From positions 930,001 through 994,000 of the forward strand of contig NZ_CP087585.1 in NCBI RefSeq assembly GCF_022200785.1: a DNA stretch of 64,000 nucleotides, in the 5' to 3' direction. Each line of letters opens with the position of its first letter. The stretch's first letter is position 1. This document shows, piece by piece, positions 60,557 to 64,000 of the stretch. This DNA is from Pedobacter mucosus (lineage in GTDB: Bacteria > Bacteroidota > Bacteroidia > Sphingobacteriales > Sphingobacteriaceae). Position numbers and translations under genes: made by a program. The notes below the pieces were generated by a model. The model ran no database searches. It saw only the letters and a list, made by a program, of their open reading frames with translations, and was not told where the DNA came from.

Positions 60557-63500
60557 ATGTACAAATTTTACCCTAAAATTTTTGTGCAGCCTCCCGGCTG
60601 CATAATTAAACTATTGTTAACGATGAAGCTTATCATACTTCTTACGTGCCTAGCGATTCTAAATGTAAGTGCGGCATCTTTCGGACAGAAAATTTCTTTG
60701 TCTGAAAACAGCGCACAACTTGGAAAAGTTTTTGAAAAAATCAGTGCCCAAACCGGTTACGACTTTCTATTTCCCACGACCCTGTTAAAAGGGACCAGAC
60801 CCGTAAGCATTAACGTGCGAAACGAAGACTTGAGCGCGGTACTCAAAAAAGTATTCGAGGATCAGCCATTGGAGTATTCTATTGAAGATAAATCCATTGT
60901 CGTATTCGCCAAAGAGAAATCGGTTTTTCAAAAAATCAAAGACCTGGTCATCAGTTCTGCAATTACGGTAAACGGATCGGTGACCAATAAAGAAATGGAA
61001 CCGCTATCCGGAGCCACAGTGGTCAATAAAAGAACCAATACAGGTACTACAACAGATGTTAACGGGGTGTTTAGCCTGTCGCAGATTGAACAGACAGACA
61101 CGCTGGTGGTCAGTTATATAGGGTATGCTAAAGTATTTTATCCCATAGGAAAGGGCGGATACCAAAAAATCGTCATGAGCCAAACGACTAATGGATTAGA
61201 TGAGGTTGTTGTGCAGGCATATGGAAAAACTACAATTAGAACAGCTACTGGTAATATAGGCCAGGTAACTGCAAAAGAAATTGCTGTTCAACCAGTGACT
61301 GATCTGCTTTTGGCGCTTCAGGGAAAAATCCCTGGAGTAGTGATTACCCAGCAAAACGGTTTCGACAGCGGACCGATCAAAGTAGAAATCAGGGGCAGAG
61401 CTTCTATTAACAGTAAAATCGCTAGTGATCCCCTGTACATTGTAGATGGTGTGCCTCTAACCGTTTCCGAAGTGGCACCTACCAATTCAAGCACATCATT
61501 AAATGCGATATCCCAGGGGTTTGACCAAACTGGAATGTCGTTTTCCAGGGGTCAAAATCCCTTATTCAGTATTAATCCAAGCGATATCGAATCTGTTTCA
61601 ATCTTAAAAGATGCAGATGCAACGGCTATTTATGGTAGCCGGGGTGCGAATGGTGTAGTATTGATCACCACCAAAAGAGGTAAAGCAGGCCAAACACAAT
61701 TTAATTTTTCGGCCTCTCAAGGTGTGAGATCAGTGGTTAGGCACTGGGAGATGTTGAATACACAGGAGTATCTTGAGATGAGAAGAGAGGCATTTCGCAA
61801 TGATAATATAGCCCCAACTATTGACAATGCACCGGACTTGCTGGCCTGGGACCAAAATGCTTACACTGATTGGCAGGATTACGCCTACGGAGGGACGGGT
61901 AAGTGGACGGATGCACAGGTTAGTTTATCAGGAGGAAATCCTCAGACCACCTTCAGATTGAGCGCCAACTTTAATCATACCACAGACATTACTGCGGTTA
62001 GTGGGGCAAATATGCGGGGCGGCGCTGGCGTTAATGTTAACCATAATAGTCCCAGCCAGCGATTTAAGGTGTCTTTTAATGCTAATTACACGTTTTCTGA
62101 GGTGAACCAAATTTTGTTGCCCGCTAGTATTGCAATACTTCCTCCCAATGCACCAGCTGCATTTACCAGTTCCGGAAATTTTAATTTTGATGGTTGGGGT
62201 ACTGCTAGGGCGTCTTTCCCATTTAATCCATTATTGAGGCCGTACACTGCAAGAGGTAAATTTTTAACCGCCAACGCAGTGCTATCTTATTCAATCCTTA
62301 AAGGTCTGGTGATCAAAACAAATTTAGGCTATAACAACTCCATTAACGATCAGGAGAAATTTAGCCCCATAATTTCTTTTGATCCAATAGCGACTACACC
62401 ACCGACTGGTTCTGCTACATTTGGGTTTACCAAAAACAACAATTGGGTTGTTGAACCGCAGATGGAATATAACGGTTTGATTGGTAAAGGAAATCTAAGT
62501 GTGCTTTTAGGTGGTACCCTTCAATCTACTGAAACCGGTGCTTTAAAGACTGAAGGAACAGGGTATACCAGCGATGCGCTGCTTTATACCATTACCAATG
62601 CGTTGACAAAAACTGTAACCGATATATACAGTGAATACAAATACGCCGGTATCTTCGGCAGAATTGGCTATAATTGGTTAAATAAATACATCATCAATCT
62701 CAATGGCAGAAGAGATGGCAGCAGTCGCTTCGGAGCGAACAACCGATTCGGAAATTTTGGTTCATTGGGTGTTGCATGGATAATGAGCGATGAGAAGTTC
62801 ATTGAGAAGTTTCTACCTAAAGCCATAAGTCTCGTTAAGCTGAGAGGAAGTTATGGACTAACAGGAAGTGATGGGGTGCAGGATTACCAGTACCTATCAC
62901 AATATGGAAACTCGGCAAATTTATTGCCATATGGGGGAGCAGTTCCAAGCGTGCCGCTAATTCAACCCAATGAAGAATTCCATTGGCAGGTAAATAAAAA
63001 ATTAGAGGGTGCGATAGATATCAGTCTTCTTGAAGACCGGTTAAATTTAGAAGCAGTTTATTACAGCAACCGCTGCAATAACCAGTTATTAGCTTTTCCA
63101 ATACCAGCGTTTTCGGGATTTACTAGCGTTACGGGAAATTCGCCGGCTAACGTTAGGAACAGCGGTTACGAATTTAGTGCAAATGGAACAGTGATTAGAG
63201 GAAAGAATTTTAGCTGGAGCAGCAGTTTCAACATCGGCTTTAACAAAAATGTGTTACTGAGTTATCCTGATATCGCTCGGTCACCATATGCCAGAACATA
63301 TAGGGTAGGCGAATCTCTGGACATCAATTATATGTTTAATTATCTAGGCGTTAATCCGCTGACTGGTCAATACACTTTCGAGGACTATAACGGCGATGGA
63401 AAATCTTCTCAAAATATCTCTGTACTTCCCGGAACACAAGCCGACGACCGTTATATCGCCATCTTTTTTGCTCCTAAATTTTCCGGCGGGTTAACCAATC

Positions 63501-63934
63501 AATTTAATTATAAGGGAATTTCCCTTACCGCTAATTTTACTTTCCGTAAACAGACGGGAATCAATGCGCTGACGAATATTGGTGGACCTACGAATATTTC
63601 AGCCTATCAATATGATAACCGTTGGCAGTATCCGGGCCAGGTTGCCTTGACAGCTAGAGTAACCACTACGAGTAATATTTCTGATTTGCAAATTGCCAGT
63701 TCTAATGCAGGTTATACTGATGCAAGTTTCATCAGGTTACAGACCCTTGCCCTTGGTTACCAATTTCCGAAAAAATTGATTAACAAACTAGGGGTGCAGA
63801 ATCTTGGAATCAGCGTAAACGCACAGAACATTTTTGTCATTACTGGTTACAAAGGTTTGGATCCGGAGATTACCAATTTTGGATCATTGCCATCTGTCAG
63901 AACAATTACTTCGAGTTTAACATGTTCCTTTTAA
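60557..63934 (+). CDS. SusC-like TonB-dependent transducer with STN domain (PUL 3)
   Basis: 1125-residue outer-membrane transporter/transducer. The long leader (signal segment [20 protein letters not shown]) precedes an STN domain (about 48-115: [50 protein letters not shown]). Then come a carboxypeptidase-regulatory-like domain ([21 protein letters not shown]), a plug ([51 protein letters not shown]) and a barrel ending in TCSF. As in PUL 2, the STN domain pairs with the FecR/sigma genes upstream. A SusD-like gene begins 17 bp downstream. Confidence 0.96.
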   Translation: [1125 protein letters not shown]

Positions 63935-63951
63935 TATTTAATTAAGACAAA

Positions 63952-64000
63952 ATGAAATCTCTAAAAAATAATAAAGTATTGAAAATGATCCTGCCAGCGG
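63952..64000 (+). CDS. Start of a gene downstream of susC, presumed SusD-like (3' truncated by window)
   Basis: An ATG 17 bp after the SusC stop opens MKSLKNNKVLKMILPA, a basic start leading into a hydrophobic stretch, as expected for a lipoprotein signal. Only 16 residues are visible, so the SusD identity rests on position in the invariant susC-susD order. Confidence 0.6.
   Translation, partial: MKSLKNNKVLKMILPA

Noticed and set aside
1..64000. CRISPR array, IS element, integrase or rRNA
   Set aside because: No regularly spaced identical repeats, transposase or recombinase motifs, or rRNA-like sequence was seen on reading both strands.

Overview
The window is AT-rich, gene-dense DNA from a Bacteroidota bacterium, most likely a Sphingobacteriaceae member such as Pedobacter. 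The assignment rests on three SusC/SusD outer-membrane glycan-uptake loci, a hybrid two-component sensor, ECF sigma/FecR pairs, a GH92 enzyme and the near absence of strong Shine-Dalgarno sites. It is inferred from gene content only.

Region 1 (1-26.9 kb) is a large polysaccharide utilisation locus (PUL). It opens with the 3' part of a hybrid two-component system (HTCS) regulator, followed by SusC and a SusD with an unusual repeat insert. A tightly packed run of genes follows, with gaps of 1-50 bp and three ATGA overlaps. In order these are GH3, GH88, GH5, two tandem pyruvyltransferase-like proteins with Tat-type leaders, a LamG-like protein, GH27, an SGNH esterase, a heparinase II/III-type lyase, a second lyase-like protein, an MFS transporter, an alpha/beta hydrolase and a polysaccharide deacetylase-like protein. 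A LacI-type regulator closes the locus. GH88 together with lyase-like enzymes implies a uronic-acid-containing substrate. GH27, GH5 and GH3 imply galactosyl and beta-glycosyl parts. The pyruvyltransferase-like pair is the most puzzling element.

Region 2 (27-32.2 kb) is housekeeping-like: a CPA1 cation/proton antiporter, an MscS-type channel with a small overlapping upstream gene, an unrecognised membrane protein and a DUF92 protein. Region 3 (32.4-43 kb) is a second PUL: an ECF sigma factor divergent from FecR, SusC with an STN domain, SusD, a GH92 alpha-mannosidase-like enzyme, and a near-identical second copy of the region 1 LacI gene.

Region 4 (43-50 kb) holds a 2H phosphoesterase, DUF4174, a DUF421/YetF-like protein with a zinc-ribbon tail, a secreted DUF4185 protein, an ArsB/NhaD-type transporter and a secreted M1 metallopeptidase. 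Region 5 (50-58.5 kb) looks like a decayed accessory segment. It begins at a truncated tRNA (CAT anticodon, 3' half only) with its terminator, and contains an S41 protease remnant, a frameshifted thioredoxin-like remnant and a short dispersed repeat family. Between these lie an FtsX-type permease, small VOC and NTF2-like proteins and a TraB/DUF5694-like protein. Region 6 (58.5-64 kb) starts a third SusCD locus (sigma factor, FecR, SusC) whose SusD-like gene runs off the end.

The three SusCD systems use three regulatory layouts: HTCS, divergent ECF sigma, and co-directional ECF sigma. No IS element, integrase, rRNA, complete tRNA or CRISPR array was seen.
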